A stretch of DNA of 64,000 nt from Mesorhizobium sp. M2D.F.Ca.ET.226.01.1.1 (GCF_004022705.2 NZ_RZOY02000002.1:163758-227757), one strand, 5' to 3'; numbered from the stretch's first letter, positions 28,530-38,913 are shown. Notes: generated by a model from the sequence alone, not told the origin. Program-made: numbers and translations.

Positions 28530-29305
28530 GCGCCCGGCGGCCGTCGATAGTGATAGCGATAGACTTCCTCGAAGCCGAGCGACCGGTAGAGGGCGAGCGC
28601 CGGCGCGTTGCCGGCCTCGACCTGCAGCCAGGCCTCGCGCGCGCCGCGCAGCCGCGCCCATTTGAGCGCGGAGAGAATGAGGTTGCGGCCGTGGCCCTTC
28701 TTGCGCGCCGACTTTTCGGTGGCGACTTCGAACAGCCCGGCAAGATCCCCGTCATGAACACAGATCAGCGTCGCCAGCGGCTCGTTACCATCCTCGAGCG
28801 CGAACAGCCCCGCTTCCGGCTGGATGGCGCCGATGACCTCGGACAGGCCAGGCCGCAGCGAGGCGTCCGAGCCGCCGGTCTTGAGCGATGCGCCGATAAA
28901 GCGGCTGATGTCCTTGAGCGGGATCTGGTCCATGGCCGCGCCAAGCTCGACCTCTTTCAGCGGCAGCCGCATCACCAGGGATTCGTCGAACCTGTTCCAG
29001 CCGGCCTTGTCGAGGTGGGTGGACAGCACCTGCCCCGACAGCGGCGACATCCGAAAGGTCAGCGGTCGGCCATAGGCGTCGAAGCGGCGCGCCGCGCGGC
29101 CGATGCGCTCCTCGATGGCGTGCGTGTCGCCCGGATCGAGCGGATTGACCGAGTTCAGGCGCTTGGCCGGGTGCCCGGCGGTGAGCCGCACCACCCAGGT
29201 CCCGTCATAATGGACGGCCGCCGCAGGCCAGGCGCGAAACCCCGCCGCCTCGTAGCGGCGCACCACCGCCAGCACGCTTGCCGGATGCCTGGACACTGGC
29301 GCCAT
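28526..29305 (-). CDS. GNAT-family N-acetyltransferase
   Basis: Acyl-CoA-dependent acetyltransferase of unknown substrate. The C-terminal half (about 165-255) is the GNAT fold: GLFEVATEKSARKKGHGRNL is the acetyl-CoA loop, followed by the helix LILSALKWARLRGAREAWLQ and ALALYRSLGFEEVYRYHYR. The N-terminal half is a degenerate GNAT-like domain. Start at 29305 overlaps the argJ stop by one base (TGATG), so translation is coupled to argJ. I recall the order argJ-GNAT-mutT from other Rhizobiales; whether it acts with ArgJ is unknown. Confidence 0.9.
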   Translation of the reverse strand: MAPVSRHPASVLAVVRRYEAAGFRAWPAAAVHYDGTWVVRLTAGHPAKRLNSVNPLDPGDTHAIEERIGRAARRFDAYGRPLTFRMSPLSGQVLSTHLDKAGWNRFDESLVMRLPLKEVELGAAMDQIPLKDISRFIGASLKTGGSDASLRPGLSEVIGAIQPEAGLFALEDGNEPLATLICVHDGDLAGLFEVATEKSARKKGHGRNLILSALKWARLRGAREAWLQVEAGNAPALALYRSLGFEEVYRYHYRRPPGA

Positions 29306-30546
29306 CAGCTCCGGTAGTCGCCATTGATGGCGACGTATTCCTTGGTGAGGTCGCAAGTCCACACCGTCGCCTTGCCGCGGCCAATGCCGATATCGGCGCG
29401 GATGCGGATGTCGTCGCGCTTCATATAGGCCGACGTCGCCTCCTCGGAGTAGGCCGGGTCGCGCTCGCCCTCATGCGCCAGGCGGTTGTCGCCGAACCAG
29501 ATCGACAGCCGGTCGCGGTCGGCCGGCTCGCCGGCCTTGCCGACGGCCATGACGACGCGGCCCCAATTGGCGTCCTCGCCGGCGACCGCCGTCTTGACCA
29601 GCGGCGAATTGGCGATCGACAGCGCGATGCGCTTGGCCGAGCGCGCCGATTTGGCGCCGGTCACGGTGACTTCGACCTGCTTGCGCGCGCCCTCGCCGTC
29701 GCGCACCACCTGCAGCGCCAGCGACTTCAAGACCTTGCCGAGCGCCCGACGGAACGCGCCGAGCCGCGCGTCCTTGGCATCGCTGATCGCCGGCGCGCCG
29801 CGCGCGGCGGCCTTGCCGGTGGCGAAGAAAAGCAGCGTGTCGCTGGTCGAGGTGTCGCTATCGACGGTCACCGCGTTGAAGGTCTTGGCCGTGCCGCGCG
29901 ACAACAGGTCCTGCAGCACGGAAGCGGCGATCGGCGCGTCGGTGGCGATGAAGGAGAGCATCGTCGCCATGTCGGGCGCGATCATGCCGGCGCCCTTGGC
30001 GATGCCGTTGATGGTGACGTCGGTCTCGCCGAGCTTGACCGTCGCCGTCGCCACCTTCGGATAGGTGTCCGTGGTCATGATGGCCTTGGCCGCCTCGGTC
30101 CAGAGATCCGGCTTGCCGCCCTTGACCAGGCCTGCGAGCAGATGGCTGAACTTGGTCGTGTCGAGCGGCTCGCCGATGACGCCGGTCGAGGCCAGGAACA
30201 CTTCGCTCTCGGAACACCCGGCGGCCTTGGCCGCCGCCTCGCCGGTCAGCGCCGTCGAAGCCTTGCCCTTCTTGCCGGTGAAGGCGTTGGCGTTGCCGGA
30301 ATTGACCACCAGCACGCGCGCCTTGCCGGCGGAAAGATTCTGACGGCAGAAGTCGACCGGCGCCGACGGGCATTTCGACCTGGTGAACACGCCGGCGACG
30401 GCCGTGCCCGGATCGAAGACCATGGCAAGCAGATCGGTACGATTCCGATATTTGATGCCGGCTTCGGCGGTCGCGATGCGCACGCCCTCGATGACCGGCA
30501 TCTTCGGGTATTTCTTGGGTGCGAGCGGCGAAATCGTAGCGGACAT
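29305..30546 (-). CDS. argJ: Bifunctional ornithine acetyltransferase/N-acetylglutamate synthase
   Basis: Transfers the acetyl group from N-acetylornithine to glutamate (and can use acetyl-CoA), closing the arginine cycle. The 413-residue precursor cleaves itself at Thr195 in [17 protein letters not shown], giving alpha and beta chains. Other landmarks are [12 protein letters not shown] near 81-91 and the C-terminal [10 protein letters not shown]. Two adjacent ATG codons exist at 30549 and 30546; the second begins [10 protein letters not shown]. It heads an argJ-GNAT-mutT operon. Confidence 0.97.
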   Translation of the reverse strand: MSATISPLAPKKYPKMPVIEGVRIATAEAGIKYRNRTDLLAMVFDPGTAVAGVFTRSKCPSAPVDFCRQNLSAGKARVLVVNSGNANAFTGKKGKASTALTGEAAAKAAGCSESEVFLASTGVIGEPLDTTKFSHLLAGLVKGGKPDLWTEAAKAIMTTDTYPKVATATVKLGETDVTINGIAKGAGMIAPDMATMLSFIATDAPIAASVLQDLLSRGTAKTFNAVTVDSDTSTSDTLLFFATGKAAARGAPAISDAKDARLGAFRRALGKVLKSLALQVVRDGEGARKQVEVTVTGAKSARSAKRIALSIANSPLVKTAVAGEDANWGRVVMAVGKAGEPADRDRLSIWFGDNRLAHEGERDPAYSEEATSAYMKRDDIRIRADIGIGRGKATVWTCDLTKEYVAINGDYRS

Positions 30547-30734
30547 CATGACCCCGGAGCGGCAATAAAGCGAAAGGAAGGCCGGTTTGCCCGATAGCGC
30601 GCCCCGGCGCAAGGGGCGTTCTGGCCGCGCGCCGTCGGCCGAACCGGCCGTCCTGCAACCGAAAACGGATCGTTTCGTTTCAGCCGCGAAGCCAATATGA
30701 TTGGCGGCAGATTCACCGGCTAAGGAACAACGGA

Positions 30735-31331
30735 ATGGGCGAGGTCGCCGCCCGCGGGCGCAAGTCGATCGGCGCAAAGCGCAATCCCGAGAGCGCCGAC
30801 GCCATTGTCGAGGCGGCCGAGGCGGTGCTGCGCGAGGCCGGCTATGCCGGCTTCTCGATCGAGGCCGTCGCCCGGCGGGCGCGGGCGGGAAAGCCGACCA
30901 TCTATCGCTGGTGGCCGAGCAAGGCGGCGCTGCTGATCGAAGTCTACCAGCGCCAGAAGCATGTCGAGACGCCCGACACGGGAAACGTCGAGGATGATCT
31001 GGCCGGCTTCCTCAGGAACCTGTTCGCGCATTGGCGCGACACCCCGTCCGGCAACGTCTTCCGCTCGCTGATTGCCGAGGCGCAATCGGACGAGACGGCC
31101 GCGGCCGCGCTTGCCGAATACTCGAAAGGGCGCCGCAGCCACACGGGCCTGATGATCGAGCGCGCCAAGGCGCGCGGCGAGGTGGCGGCGAATGTCGATA
31201 CCGGGATCGTCGCCGACTTGGTCGCTGCCTATGCCTGGCGGCATCTGTTGAGCAACCGCCTCGACGAGGACGAAGCCGCGATCCGCGCCGCCGTGCGCTA
31301 TGTGGTGCGAGGGATAGCCCGCGTCCCATAA
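30735..31331 (+). CDS. TetR/AcrR-family transcription regulator
   Basis: A 198-residue repressor-type regulator. The N-terminal helix-turn-helix is clear: [20 protein letters not shown], then [27 protein letters not shown]. The C-terminal ligand domain (about 80-198) resembles TetR proteins of the TetR_C_16/AefR-like group. It is divergent from argJ and stands alone; it interrupts the argJ-parvulin-secA order I recall from other Rhizobiales, so it may be a later insertion. A strong bidirectional terminator follows it. Targets unknown. Confidence 0.92.
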   Translation: MGEVAARGRKSIGAKRNPESADAIVEAAEAVLREAGYAGFSIEAVARRARAGKPTIYRWWPSKAALLIEVYQRQKHVETPDTGNVEDDLAGFLRNLFAHWRDTPSGNVFRSLIAEAQSDETAAAALAEYSKGRRSHTGLMIERAKARGEVAANVDTGIVADLVAAYAWRHLLSNRLDEDEAAIRAAVRYVVRGIARVP

Positions 31332-31332
31332 G

Positions 31333-31356
31333 AAAGGGCGCCAGAAGGCGCCCTTT
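31333..31356. terminator. Bidirectional terminator between tetR and the parvulin gene
   Basis: Perfect 10-bp arms AAAGGGCGCC and GGCGCCCTTT with loop agaa, beginning just after the tetR stop and 24 bp from the parvulin stop. The A/T ends provide short U-tracts both ways. Confidence 0.75.
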
Positions 31357-31379
31357 GCAAACGATCGGCCGGCGGCGGA

Positions 31380-32294
31380 TTACTTGCTGCCTTCCAGCGC
31401 GTCGATGGCCTTCTTGAGCTTTTCGTCCGGAATCTCGACCTTGGCGGCGGCGCGCAGGTCCTTGACCATGGCGAAATACTTGTCGCGGATCACGGCCTGC
31501 TTGGCCTGGTCCTTGACGTCGTCGAAGGCCGGCGGCTGCTTGGCGCGCTTGTCCTCGACCTTGATGACGTGCCAGCCGAACTGCGACTGCACCGGCTCCT
31601 TCGAATATTTGCCGACCTCGAGCGCGAACGCCGCCTTGTCGAATTCCGGCACCATCTGCCCCGGACCGAACCAGCCGAGATCGCCGCCATTGGTCTTGCC
31701 GCTCGGATCGCTGGTGTGCTCGTTGGCAAGCTTCTGGAAGTCGGCGCCGCCGTCGAGCTGCTTGATGATCGCGTCGGCCTCTTCCTTCGTCTTCACGAGG
31801 ATGTGGCGGGCGTGGATTTCATTGACCGGCGGCGTGTTGGCGATTTCCTGGTCGTAGCGGGCGCGCACCTCGGCGTCCGTTACTTTGTCGACCACTTCTT
31901 TCTCGACGACCGCGCCATGCAGGGCGCGCGCCTGCAGGAAAGCCATGCGGCGCTGGAAGTCCGGATCCTTGTCGAGGCCGGTATCGAGGGCCTTCTTGGC
32001 CATGACGCGAATTTCGATCGCCGCCGAAAGCGCGGCCGCGCGGCGCTGCTCGGGCGGCAGCTGCGCGAACTGTTGCGACAGTTCGCCTTCGGCGAGCTGC
32101 AGGTCGGCCTCGGTCAGCTTCTCGCCATTGACGGTGGCAACCACGGCATTGGGATCGACCGGAGCCGCGGGAGCGGCGGCATCCGGCTGGGCCGGCGCGG
32201 TCTCCTGCGCCATCAGCGGCGACAGGCAAAGAGCCGAGAGCCCGAAGGCCAGGCCGAGGCTGGCGAGCGAGGCACGGCGGAACGACAGGGACAT
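31380..32294 (-). CDS. Periplasmic parvulin-type peptidylprolyl isomerase
   Basis: Exported folding factor of the PpiC/SurA-like group. From the ATG at 32294 (304 residues): signal peptide about 1-30 (ending SPLMAQ), a Pro/Ala linker, a SurA-N-like helical region (VATVNGEKLTEADLQLAEGE) and the parvulin domain at about 150-250. The latter has EIHARHILVKTKEEADAII, then GGDLGWFGPGQMVPEFDKAA and VQSQFGWHVIKVEDKR, the complete rotamase signature. An ATG nine codons upstream is less likely since GGAG lies just before the chosen start. Divergent from secA, with which it forms part of the secretion machinery. Confidence 0.93.
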   Translation of the reverse strand: MSLSFRRASLASLGLAFGLSALCLSPLMAQETAPAQPDAAAPAAPVDPNAVVATVNGEKLTEADLQLAEGELSQQFAQLPPEQRRAAALSAAIEIRVMAKKALDTGLDKDPDFQRRMAFLQARALHGAVVEKEVVDKVTDAEVRARYDQEIANTPPVNEIHARHILVKTKEEADAIIKQLDGGADFQKLANEHTSDPSGKTNGGDLGWFGPGQMVPEFDKAAFALEVGKYSKEPVQSQFGWHVIKVEDKRAKQPPAFDDVKDQAKQAVIRDKYFAMVKDLRAAAKVEIPDEKLKKAIDALEGSK

Positions 32295-32401
32295 CAAGAT
32301 AAACTCCAATGGGATTGCCAATAAGGATCGCGTGAGCGGAAGGGTTCCAGATCAGTCGGATTGTGGCGGAATTTGGCGCTGCCCGTAGGGCTAACGCGGC
32401 G

Positions 32402-32429
32402 TTGACATCGATTGAGCCCCCTCTTATCT
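32402..32429 (+). promoter_or_regulatory. Housekeeping promoter of secA
   Basis: TTGACA and TTATCT separated by 16 bp, about 130 bp before the secA start. A leader of about 120 nt would follow. The -35 box is consensus; the -10 is a plausible alphaproteobacterial variant. Confidence 0.6.
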
Positions 32430-32557
32430 GTCCAACGACTTGGCGTCCAGAACCGTTTTCCGGGCGCTTTTTGCGTTTGTCCGCATTCACGCGGATTTGA
32501 TGGGCCCGCCAGGCGCCTGTCGCAAACGGCCAAAATTGCTATCGAAAGGACCATTGG

Positions 32558-35290
32558 ATGGTCAGTCTCGGCGGTCTCGCCCGTAAGGTTTTCGGTTCTT
32601 CCAATGATCGCCGCGTCAAGGCGACCCGGCCCAGGGTCGAAGCCATCAACGCCATGGAAAACGAGATGCGGGCGCTTTCCGACGCCGATCTCAGGGGCCG
32701 CACGGAAAAATTCCGCCAGGATCTCGCCAACGGCGCTTCGCTCGACGATCTCCTGGTCCCGGCCTTCGCCACGGTGCGCGAAGCGGCCCGCCGCGTGCTC
32801 GGCATGCGGCCTTTTGACGTACAATTGATCGGCGGCATGGTGCTGCACAATGGCGGCATCGCCGAGATGCGCACCGGCGAGGGCAAGACCCTGGTCGCCA
32901 CCTTGCCGGTCTATCTCAACGCTTTGGCCGGCAAGGGCGTGCACGTCGTCACTGTCAACGACTACCTCGCCAAGCGCGACGCCGAATGGATGGGCCGCGT
33001 CTACAAATTCCTCGGCCTGACCGTCGGCATCATCGTCCACGGCCTTTCCGACGACGAGCGCCGCGACGCCTATGCGTGCGACGTCACCTACGCCACCAAC
33101 AACGAGCTCGGCTTCGACTATCTGCGCGACAACATGAAGTATGAGCGCGCGCAGATGGTGCAGCGCGGACATTCCTACGCCATCGTCGACGAGGTCGATT
33201 CCATCCTGGTCGACGAGGCGCGCACGCCGCTGATCATTTCCGGTCCGCTCGAGGACCGCTCGGAAATGTACAACACCATCGACGCCTTCATGCTGAGGCT
33301 CGGCCCGGCCGACTATGAGGTCGACGAGAAGCAGAAGACGACGATCTTCACCGAGGACGGCACTGAGAAGCTGGAAAACATGCTGCGCGACGCCGGCCTC
33401 TTGAAGGGCGAGTCGCTCTACGACGTAGAGAACGTCGCCATCGTCCACCACGTCAACAATGCGCTGAAGGCGCATCTTCTGTTCCAGAAGGACCGCGACT
33501 ACATCGTGCGCAACGGCGAGATCGTCATTATCGACGAGTTCACCGGCCGCATGATGCCTGGACGCCGCTACTCGGAAGGCCTGCACCAGGCCCTCGAAGC
33601 CAAGGAACATGTGCAGATCCAGCCGGAGAACCAGACGCTGGCCTCCGTCACCTTCCAGAACTACTTCCGCCTCTACAAGAAGCTCTCCGGCATGACCGGC
33701 ACGGCGCTGACCGAGGCCGAAGAATTCGCCAACATCTACAATCTCGAAGTCACCGAGATCCCGACCAACCTGCCGGTCGCCCGCAAGGACGAGGACGACG
33801 AGGTCTACCGAACGGTCGACGAGAAGTACAAGGCGATCGTCAAGGAGATCCGCGACGCCCGCGAGCGTGGCCAGCCTATCCTGGTCGGCACCACCTCGAT
33901 CGAGAAATCCGAGCTGCTGGCGGAACGCCTGCGCAAGGAAGGCATCAAGGATTTCGAAGTGCTGAACGCCCGTCACCACGAGCGCGAGGCGTCCATCGTC
34001 GCCCAGGCCGGCAAGCCCGGCGCCATCACCATCGCCACCAACATGGCCGGCCGCGGCACCGACATCAAGCTCGGCGGCAACGCCGAGATGCGCATCGCCG
34101 AGGAATTGGGCGACATGCCCGAAGGCCCCGAGCGCGCGGCGCGGGAAAAAGAGATCATCGACGACGTCGAGCGTCTGAAGGAAAAGGCGCTGGCCGCCGG
34201 CGGCCTTTATGTTCTGGCCACCGAGCGCCATGAATCGCGCCGCATCGACAACCAGCTGCGCGGCCGCTCCGGCCGCCAGGGCGACCCGGGCCGCTCGAAA
34301 TTCTTCCTGTCGCTGCAGGACGATCTGATGCGCATCTTCGGCTCAGAGCGCATGGACGGCATGCTGCAGAAGCTCGGCCTCAAGGAAGACGAGGCGATCA
34401 TCCATCCCTGGATCAACAAGGCGCTGGAGAAGGCGCAGAAGAAGGTCGAGGCGCGCAACTTCGACATCCGCAAGAACCTGTTGAAATATGACGACGTCTC
34501 CAACGACCAGCGCAAGGCGGTGTTCCAGCGCCGCATCGAGCTGATGGACGGCGAAGGCCTGTCGGAGACGGTTGCCGAGATGCGCGAAGGCGTCATCGAG
34601 GAGATTGTCGCCAAGAACATCCCCGAAAACGCCTATGCCGAGCAGTGGAACGTCGCCGGCCTCAAGGAGGAGGTGGCGCAGTATCTCAACCTCGAGCTGC
34701 CGATCGAGCAATGGGTCAAGGAAGAGGGCATCGCCGAGGACGACATCCGCGAGCGCATCACGGCTGCCGCCGACGCCGCCGCCAAGGAGCGCGCCGACCG
34801 TTTTGGTCCCGACGTCATGAACTATGTCGAGCGTTCGGTCGTGCTGCAGACGCTCGACCATCTGTGGCGCGAGCACATCGTCAATCTCGACCATCTGCGC
34901 TCGGTCGTCGGCTTCCGCGGCTATGCCCAGCGCGACCCGCTGCAGGAATACAAGAGCGAAGCCTTCGAGCTGTTCCAGGGCCTGCTCGGCAATCTGGGCC
35001 AGGCCGTGACCGCGCAGCTGATGCGCGTCGAGCTGGTGCGCCAGGCAGCGGATGCGCCGCCGCCCGAAGCGCCCGAGATGTTCGGCAGCCATATCGACGG
35101 CTCGACCGGCGAGGACGATTTCCAGGGCGGCGAGACGGCGCTTCTGATGCGCCAGGACACCACCGCCGTCGTCGCGCCGGAAAACCGCGACCCGAAGAAC
35201 CCGGCGACCTGGGGCAAGATCGGCCGGAACGAAGCCTGCCCGTGCGGCTCCGGCAAGAAGTACAAGCACTGCCACGGCGCCTTCGCCTGA
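32558..35290 (+). CDS. secA: Preprotein translocase ATPase SecA
   Basis: Motor that drives unfolded preproteins through SecYEG. The 910 residues hold NBD1 with Walker A GEGKT at 107-111 and [11 protein letters not shown], the preprotein cross-linking domain, NBD2 with [14 protein letters not shown], the helical scaffold, and a C-terminal zinc-binding tail [13 protein letters not shown] (Cys894, Cys896, Cys905, His906) that binds SecB. Size and domain order are standard. AAAGGA precedes the ATG. No SecM-like leader peptide is obvious in the leader. Confidence 0.98.
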   Translation: MVSLGGLARKVFGSSNDRRVKATRPRVEAINAMENEMRALSDADLRGRTEKFRQDLANGASLDDLLVPAFATVREAARRVLGMRPFDVQLIGGMVLHNGGIAEMRTGEGKTLVATLPVYLNALAGKGVHVVTVNDYLAKRDAEWMGRVYKFLGLTVGIIVHGLSDDERRDAYACDVTYATNNELGFDYLRDNMKYERAQMVQRGHSYAIVDEVDSILVDEARTPLIISGPLEDRSEMYNTIDAFMLRLGPADYEVDEKQKTTIFTEDGTEKLENMLRDAGLLKGESLYDVENVAIVHHVNNALKAHLLFQKDRDYIVRNGEIVIIDEFTGRMMPGRRYSEGLHQALEAKEHVQIQPENQTLASVTFQNYFRLYKKLSGMTGTALTEAEEFANIYNLEVTEIPTNLPVARKDEDDEVYRTVDEKYKAIVKEIRDARERGQPILVGTTSIEKSELLAERLRKEGIKDFEVLNARHHEREASIVAQAGKPGAITIATNMAGRGTDIKLGGNAEMRIAEELGDMPEGPERAAREKEIIDDVERLKEKALAAGGLYVLATERHESRRIDNQLRGRSGRQGDPGRSKFFLSLQDDLMRIFGSERMDGMLQKLGLKEDEAIIHPWINKALEKAQKKVEARNFDIRKNLLKYDDVSNDQRKAVFQRRIELMDGEGLSETVAEMREGVIEEIVAKNIPENAYAEQWNVAGLKEEVAQYLNLELPIEQWVKEEGIAEDDIRERITAAADAAAKERADRFGPDVMNYVERSVVLQTLDHLWREHIVNLDHLRSVVGFRGYAQRDPLQEYKSEAFELFQGLLGNLGQAVTAQLMRVELVRQAADAPPPEAPEMFGSHIDGSTGEDDFQGGETALLMRQDTTAVVAPENRDPKNPATWGKIGRNEACPCGSGKKYKHCHGAFA

Positions 35291-35295
35291 CCCTT

Positions 35296-35445
35296 CTTTC
35301 CTTCTCCCCGCTTGCGGGGGGGGAGGGTGAGGAGTGGTCCGCGCGGCGGAACGAAAAGCCAATTGCTTGGCTTTTCGAACGACGAACGCCCGGAGCGATA
35401 GCGAAGGGCCGGCTGCCCGAAGGGCGGATGAGGGGCAGCGCCAAC
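35296..35445. repeat. Mosaic intergenic repeat with embedded perfect hairpin, downstream of secA
   Basis: Starts CTTCTCCCCGCTTGCGGGG and ends AAGGGCGGATGAGGGGC, the two ends of the unit seen at 39543 and 39661. Inside is a perfect 11-bp hairpin, CGAAAAGCCAA and TTGGCTTTTCG with loop ttgc (35352-35377). This mosaic of palindromes fits RIME-like rhizobial repeats. It may also terminate secA transcription. Confidence 0.6.
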
Positions 35446-35498
35446 GTTTCCATGATCCCAGTGGGGCGCCAGACTTAGGCTTTCCTATCGATTGACGG

Positions 35499-38090
35499 TC
35501 ACACCAGTCCGGACGCACGCGCCGCGGCTGCCGCCTCGCCGCGCGAAACGGCTTCCAGCTTCTCCAGCACCGCCGAAACATGGTGATCGACTGTCTTCGG
35601 CGAGATTGCCATATGCGCGGCGATCTTCTTGTTGGAAAAGCCTCGCTCGATCAGCTGCAGGACTTCCATCTGGCGCTGCGTGAGGCCGGCCTGGTTGGCG
35701 CGCGTCGCCTGCCTCGGGCCCCTGGCGATGTGGATCAGCCCGCTCTGCCGCATCAGGCCGCGCACATGCTGCGCCACCGGCCTTGCACCGAGCACCTCGA
35801 AAATATCGAGCGCCTCGCGCCGCGCGGCCTCGTCTCCTTGCAGCAGGGCAAGCGCCCGTTCGAAGGGAGCGTCCATGTTCGCCCAGAGCGCGGCGGCGCC
35901 GCGCCAGTCGCCAAGCAGTTGCAGGCGATGCGGCTCAGCCATGCCGTCGGTCTCGCCCGGATCGCTTTCAGGCAGCAACAGCTGCCGCCATATCGCCAGT
36001 TCGCCGAACACCGCCCGCGTCGGGGCAAGGCTTTCGGCAAGGGCGATCAGGCGCAGCGCTTCATTCCTGTCGCCCTCGCCCAGCCATGCCAGTTCAGCCA
36101 TCACCTCGGCGAAGGGCACAAGCCGTTGCAGCTCCATGCCCTTGTCCAGGAACAGCTTCATCTCGTCGAGAACCGGCTCGGCCGAAGGATCTCCCCGGCG
36201 GATGCGCAAGCGTGCCAGCGCGACGAGCGAGGGATAGCGCACCAGTGGCGTCGTTGCCTCGTCGTCGACGACCTCATGCGCCGTGGCCGCGGCGTCGTCC
36301 CACTGGCCGAGCCTCAGCAGTAGCTGTGCCTGCACGCCGCGCATGTAATCGCGCCAGGTCGCGAGATCGTTCTCGACACAATAGCTGATGCCGCGATCCA
36401 GAAACGCCGCCGCCTCGGTGAGGTTGAACCTGTTCATCTCGACACAGGCGCAGTTGGTGAAGGCGCGCGCCGCATGCTCCTGAAAGTTGCCCGTAAGGGC
36501 AAGTCCAAGGCTGCGGGCGAGATCGCGCCGCCCCTTGGCGAAGTCCAGCCATTGCCCGGCCGCCCCGACATTGTTGAGGGCATGGCAAAGTATGTCGGCC
36601 CGGTTGAGCCGCTCCGCCAGCTCGACGGCCTTGCCGCCGAACGCAAGCGTCTCCTCGAGCCGCTCGGCCAGCATCGCCAGTTGCGAGAGATTGGAATAGG
36701 CCATGGCGAGTTCGGCACTGTCGGGCGCCGTTTCCAAAAGCTCCACGGCCTGCGCACCGAACCGGTCCGCGGCCTCGCGATCGCCGAGCAGATAGGCAAA
36801 GCGCGACAGGCATCTGAGAGCGTCACCCTCCTTGATCCGGTCGCCCAGCGCCTGGCGCAACTGGCGCGCCTGTCCTTGCGCCTCGATGGCCGCGTCGATG
36901 CGGCCGATCAGGTGGCATTCGAACGCGTGGCCTTCATAAAGCTCAGCCCGCTCCTCGATCGGAAGGATATCCGCGTACCGAAGGGCGACTTCATAATAGC
37001 CGGCGGCGTCGCGATGCGCGCCGACGCGGGAGGCCTCGCGCGCCGCGACCGGCGCGAGCTCGCGCACCGCCTCGATGTTCTGGGCTTCAACCGCATGGTG
37101 CACCAGCCTTGCATTGGCCACATCCGGGTTTTCCCGCAACGCCGCGAGCGCACGCTCATTATAGGCGCGGCGCTGGCTCGGCGTCAGCGCCATCTCGATT
37201 GCCGTGCGGGCGATCTCGTGCCGGAACGCGTAGGCATCGCCCATATCCTCGAGCAGACCGTGCGAGACGCATTCGGCAAGTTGGCCGGCCGCCGCAATTC
37301 CGCAAAGCCCGCTCAGCGCCCATGCGTCTGCACGGCGCGGAAAAACCGACACCGCGTCGAGCATCGAACGGGCACCCGGCGACAATCTTTCGGCGCGCGC
37401 CAGCACGGCGTCGCGCACGCTGGCCGGCAGGGCGCCATCGCCCTCGGCGGCGAGCAGCTCGGTGACAAAAAAGGCGTTGCCGGCGCTCGCCCGGTAGATT
37501 GCGTCGCCGTCGCGCTCGGCCGCCGCGGCAAGCGAGAGCACCGCCCTTTCGCTAAGCAGCGGCACGTCGATGCGTTGGACATTGCCGGCCGGGATCTCGC
37601 CGAGAGCCCGGCGCACGCGCATCTGCCCCTCGCTGCGGTCGGTGCGCGCCGTGATCAAAAGCAGGATGTGCGTGTTTGCAATGCGCCGGCCGAGGAAACG
37701 GACGAAATCGAGCGTAGCGTCATCCGCCCAATGCAGGTCTTCAATGACGAGCAGGCAAGGGCCTTTCGCCTCGAAGACCTCGAGCGCCTCGGAAAACAGC
37801 GGCAGCCGATGAAGCTCGCGGTCTTCGATCGCCCGCGGCGGCTCCCACTGCGCTTCGCGGGCCAAATCGTAGAGCGGCCCCAGCGGATCGGGAATGGACA
37901 GGTCCTCGCAGGCGCTGCGAAGCACGGTCAGATCCTCGTCCAGCCGGCTTGCAAACGCCTCGCTCAACGCCGTCTTGCCGGCGCCGGCCTCACCCGAAAG
38001 GACCACAAGGCGGCCGCGGCCCGCGGTCGCATCCGCCAACAAGACGTCCATCTGCTGCAACTGCGTCTGTCGTTCCAGAAGCATCGTCAC
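35499..38090 (-). CDS. Large ATP-dependent LuxR-family regulator (LAL/AAA type)
   Basis: An 863-residue signal-integrating transcription regulator. The N-terminal AAA/STAND-like ATPase has Walker A SGEAGAGKTAL (about 32-42) and Walker B LLVIEDLHWADD near 115. The middle (about 330-760) is helical, TPR-like repeats. The C-terminus carries the LuxR helix-turn-helix (about 795-860): LTQRQMEVLQLIERGFSNKK, then IAAHMAISPKTVDHHVSAVL. Such proteins respond to small molecules or partner proteins binding the repeats. It is divergent from the small DUF4242 gene, a possible target. Ligand and targets unknown. Confidence 0.92.
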   Translation of the reverse strand: MTMLLERQTQLQQMDVLLADATAGRGRLVVLSGEAGAGKTALSEAFASRLDEDLTVLRSACEDLSIPDPLGPLYDLAREAQWEPPRAIEDRELHRLPLFSEALEVFEAKGPCLLVIEDLHWADDATLDFVRFLGRRIANTHILLLITARTDRSEGQMRVRRALGEIPAGNVQRIDVPLLSERAVLSLAAAAERDGDAIYRASAGNAFFVTELLAAEGDGALPASVRDAVLARAERLSPGARSMLDAVSVFPRRADAWALSGLCGIAAAGQLAECVSHGLLEDMGDAYAFRHEIARTAIEMALTPSQRRAYNERALAALRENPDVANARLVHHAVEAQNIEAVRELAPVAAREASRVGAHRDAAGYYEVALRYADILPIEERAELYEGHAFECHLIGRIDAAIEAQGQARQLRQALGDRIKEGDALRCLSRFAYLLGDREAADRFGAQAVELLETAPDSAELAMAYSNLSQLAMLAERLEETLAFGGKAVELAERLNRADILCHALNNVGAAGQWLDFAKGRRDLARSLGLALTGNFQEHAARAFTNCACVEMNRFNLTEAAAFLDRGISYCVENDLATWRDYMRGVQAQLLLRLGQWDDAAATAHEVVDDEATTPLVRYPSLVALARLRIRRGDPSAEPVLDEMKLFLDKGMELQRLVPFAEVMAELAWLGEGDRNEALRLIALAESLAPTRAVFGELAIWRQLLLPESDPGETDGMAEPHRLQLLGDWRGAAALWANMDAPFERALALLQGDEAARREALDIFEVLGARPVAQHVRGLMRQSGLIHIARGPRQATRANQAGLTQRQMEVLQLIERGFSNKKIAAHMAISPKTVDHHVSAVLEKLEAVSRGEAAAAARASGLV

Positions 38091-38302
38091 TCTCTCGCGA
38101 AACCGGAATTTCCATCGTGGCGGATCGCCGCCGCGATAGCCTGGGAGACGGCTCTGCTATGTGACCTTCCACACATTGAAGTGCCATCTTCCACATAAAA
38201 CGTCGCAAAGATAGGGATTCGTCCCGGCCAATATGGGGAATGGCTCCGATGCGCGGCCTTTCCGGAAATGGTGGGATCCGCCTCGCTCGAAACGAGCCCA
38301 GA

Positions 38303-38345
38303 GCAATTCCAGGAAAAGTGCGTAGCGGTTTCCGTCTGGAATTGC
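38303..38345. repeat. Intact GCAATTCCAG/CTGGAATTGC palindromic repeat
   Basis: Perfect 10-bp outer arms GCAATTCCAG and CTGGAATTGC flank GAAAAGTGCGTAGCGGTTTC, whose halves also partly pair. It lies upstream of the DUF4242 gene, ending 33 bp before its start. Degenerate relatives are at 20215, 27212 and 48529. Read as a dispersed rhizobial palindrome, though here it could influence the promoter. Confidence 0.65.
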
Positions 38346-38378
38346 GGAGACTTAGAATCCACGAAAGGAACGACAATC

Positions 38379-38651
38379 GTGCCACGTTATCTCGTTGAAC
38401 GCACTTTCCCGGAAGGCTTGCACGTACCGATGAACGATGCCGGCGCCATGGCGATGGGCGGCGTCATCGCCCGCAATGCCGAGAAGGGCGTCACCTGGGT
38501 GCAGTCCTTCGTCTCGCCCGACAAGGGCAAAAGCTTCTGCATCTACGATGCGCCATCGCCGGAGGCGATCCGCAGCACGGCGCAGAAGAACTCGCTTCCC
38601 GTCGACAAGATCACGGAGGTGCGGGTCCTCGACCCCTACTTTTATCGCTGA
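38379..38651 (+). CDS. DUF4242 family small protein
   Basis: A 90-residue ferredoxin-like-fold protein of the DUF4242 family, which includes a Streptomyces nickel-binding protein; most members are uncharacterised. Landmarks: PRYLVERTFPEGLHVP, then VTWVQSFVSPDKGKSFCIYD, and SPEAIRSTAQKNSLPVDKIT near the C-terminus. GTG at 38379 is preferred, with AAAGGAA 9 bp before it. The family commonly appears near large regulators and in stress-type clusters; here it faces the LuxR/ATPase gene. Metal binding is not demonstrable from sequence. Confidence 0.82.
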   Translation: MPRYLVERTFPEGLHVPMNDAGAMAMGGVIARNAEKGVTWVQSFVSPDKGKSFCIYDAPSPEAIRSTAQKNSLPVDKITEVRVLDPYFYR

Positions 38652-38763
38652 CCGGGAAGACCATGTCGGGCAGACCATACCCGTCGCCGGCGGACCTGAT
38701 GCCGTGCCAGGGAGCGAGAGTGTATCCGCCGCGGCGGATACTATCCCGCCACGGCGCGGCCTC

Positions 38764-38913
38764 ATGCGGCGGGCCGTGTCGGCGCTGCTTTCGCGCTTGC
38801 GAAACCGGCGCCGCCTTCTGCCGCCGCGGGACGATTACCTGAGACGCGACATCGGTCTCAGGGAGGGGGAAAACCCGCGCGAATACTGGGAATATTGGTG
38901 GCATCACCGCTGA
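38764..38913 (+). CDS. DUF1127-like small basic protein
   Basis: A 49-residue product from the ATG at 38764: MRRAVSALLSRLRNRRRLL, then PPRDDYLRRDIGLREGENPR and a Trp-rich end. The pattern arginine-rich helix plus DDYLRRDIGL matches DUF1127 (YjiS-like) proteins, which in rhizobia are small and sometimes linked to phosphate, RNA or stress physiology. The frame stays open upstream; GTG at 38704 would give 69 residues. No good ribosome-binding site is visible for either start. Moderately supported. Confidence 0.55.
   Translation: MRRAVSALLSRLRNRRRLLPPRDDYLRRDIGLREGENPREYWEYWWHHR

Noticed and set aside
32294..34231. 645-codon minus-strand frame across secA
   Set aside because: Antisense shadow of secA, no motif and no start context.
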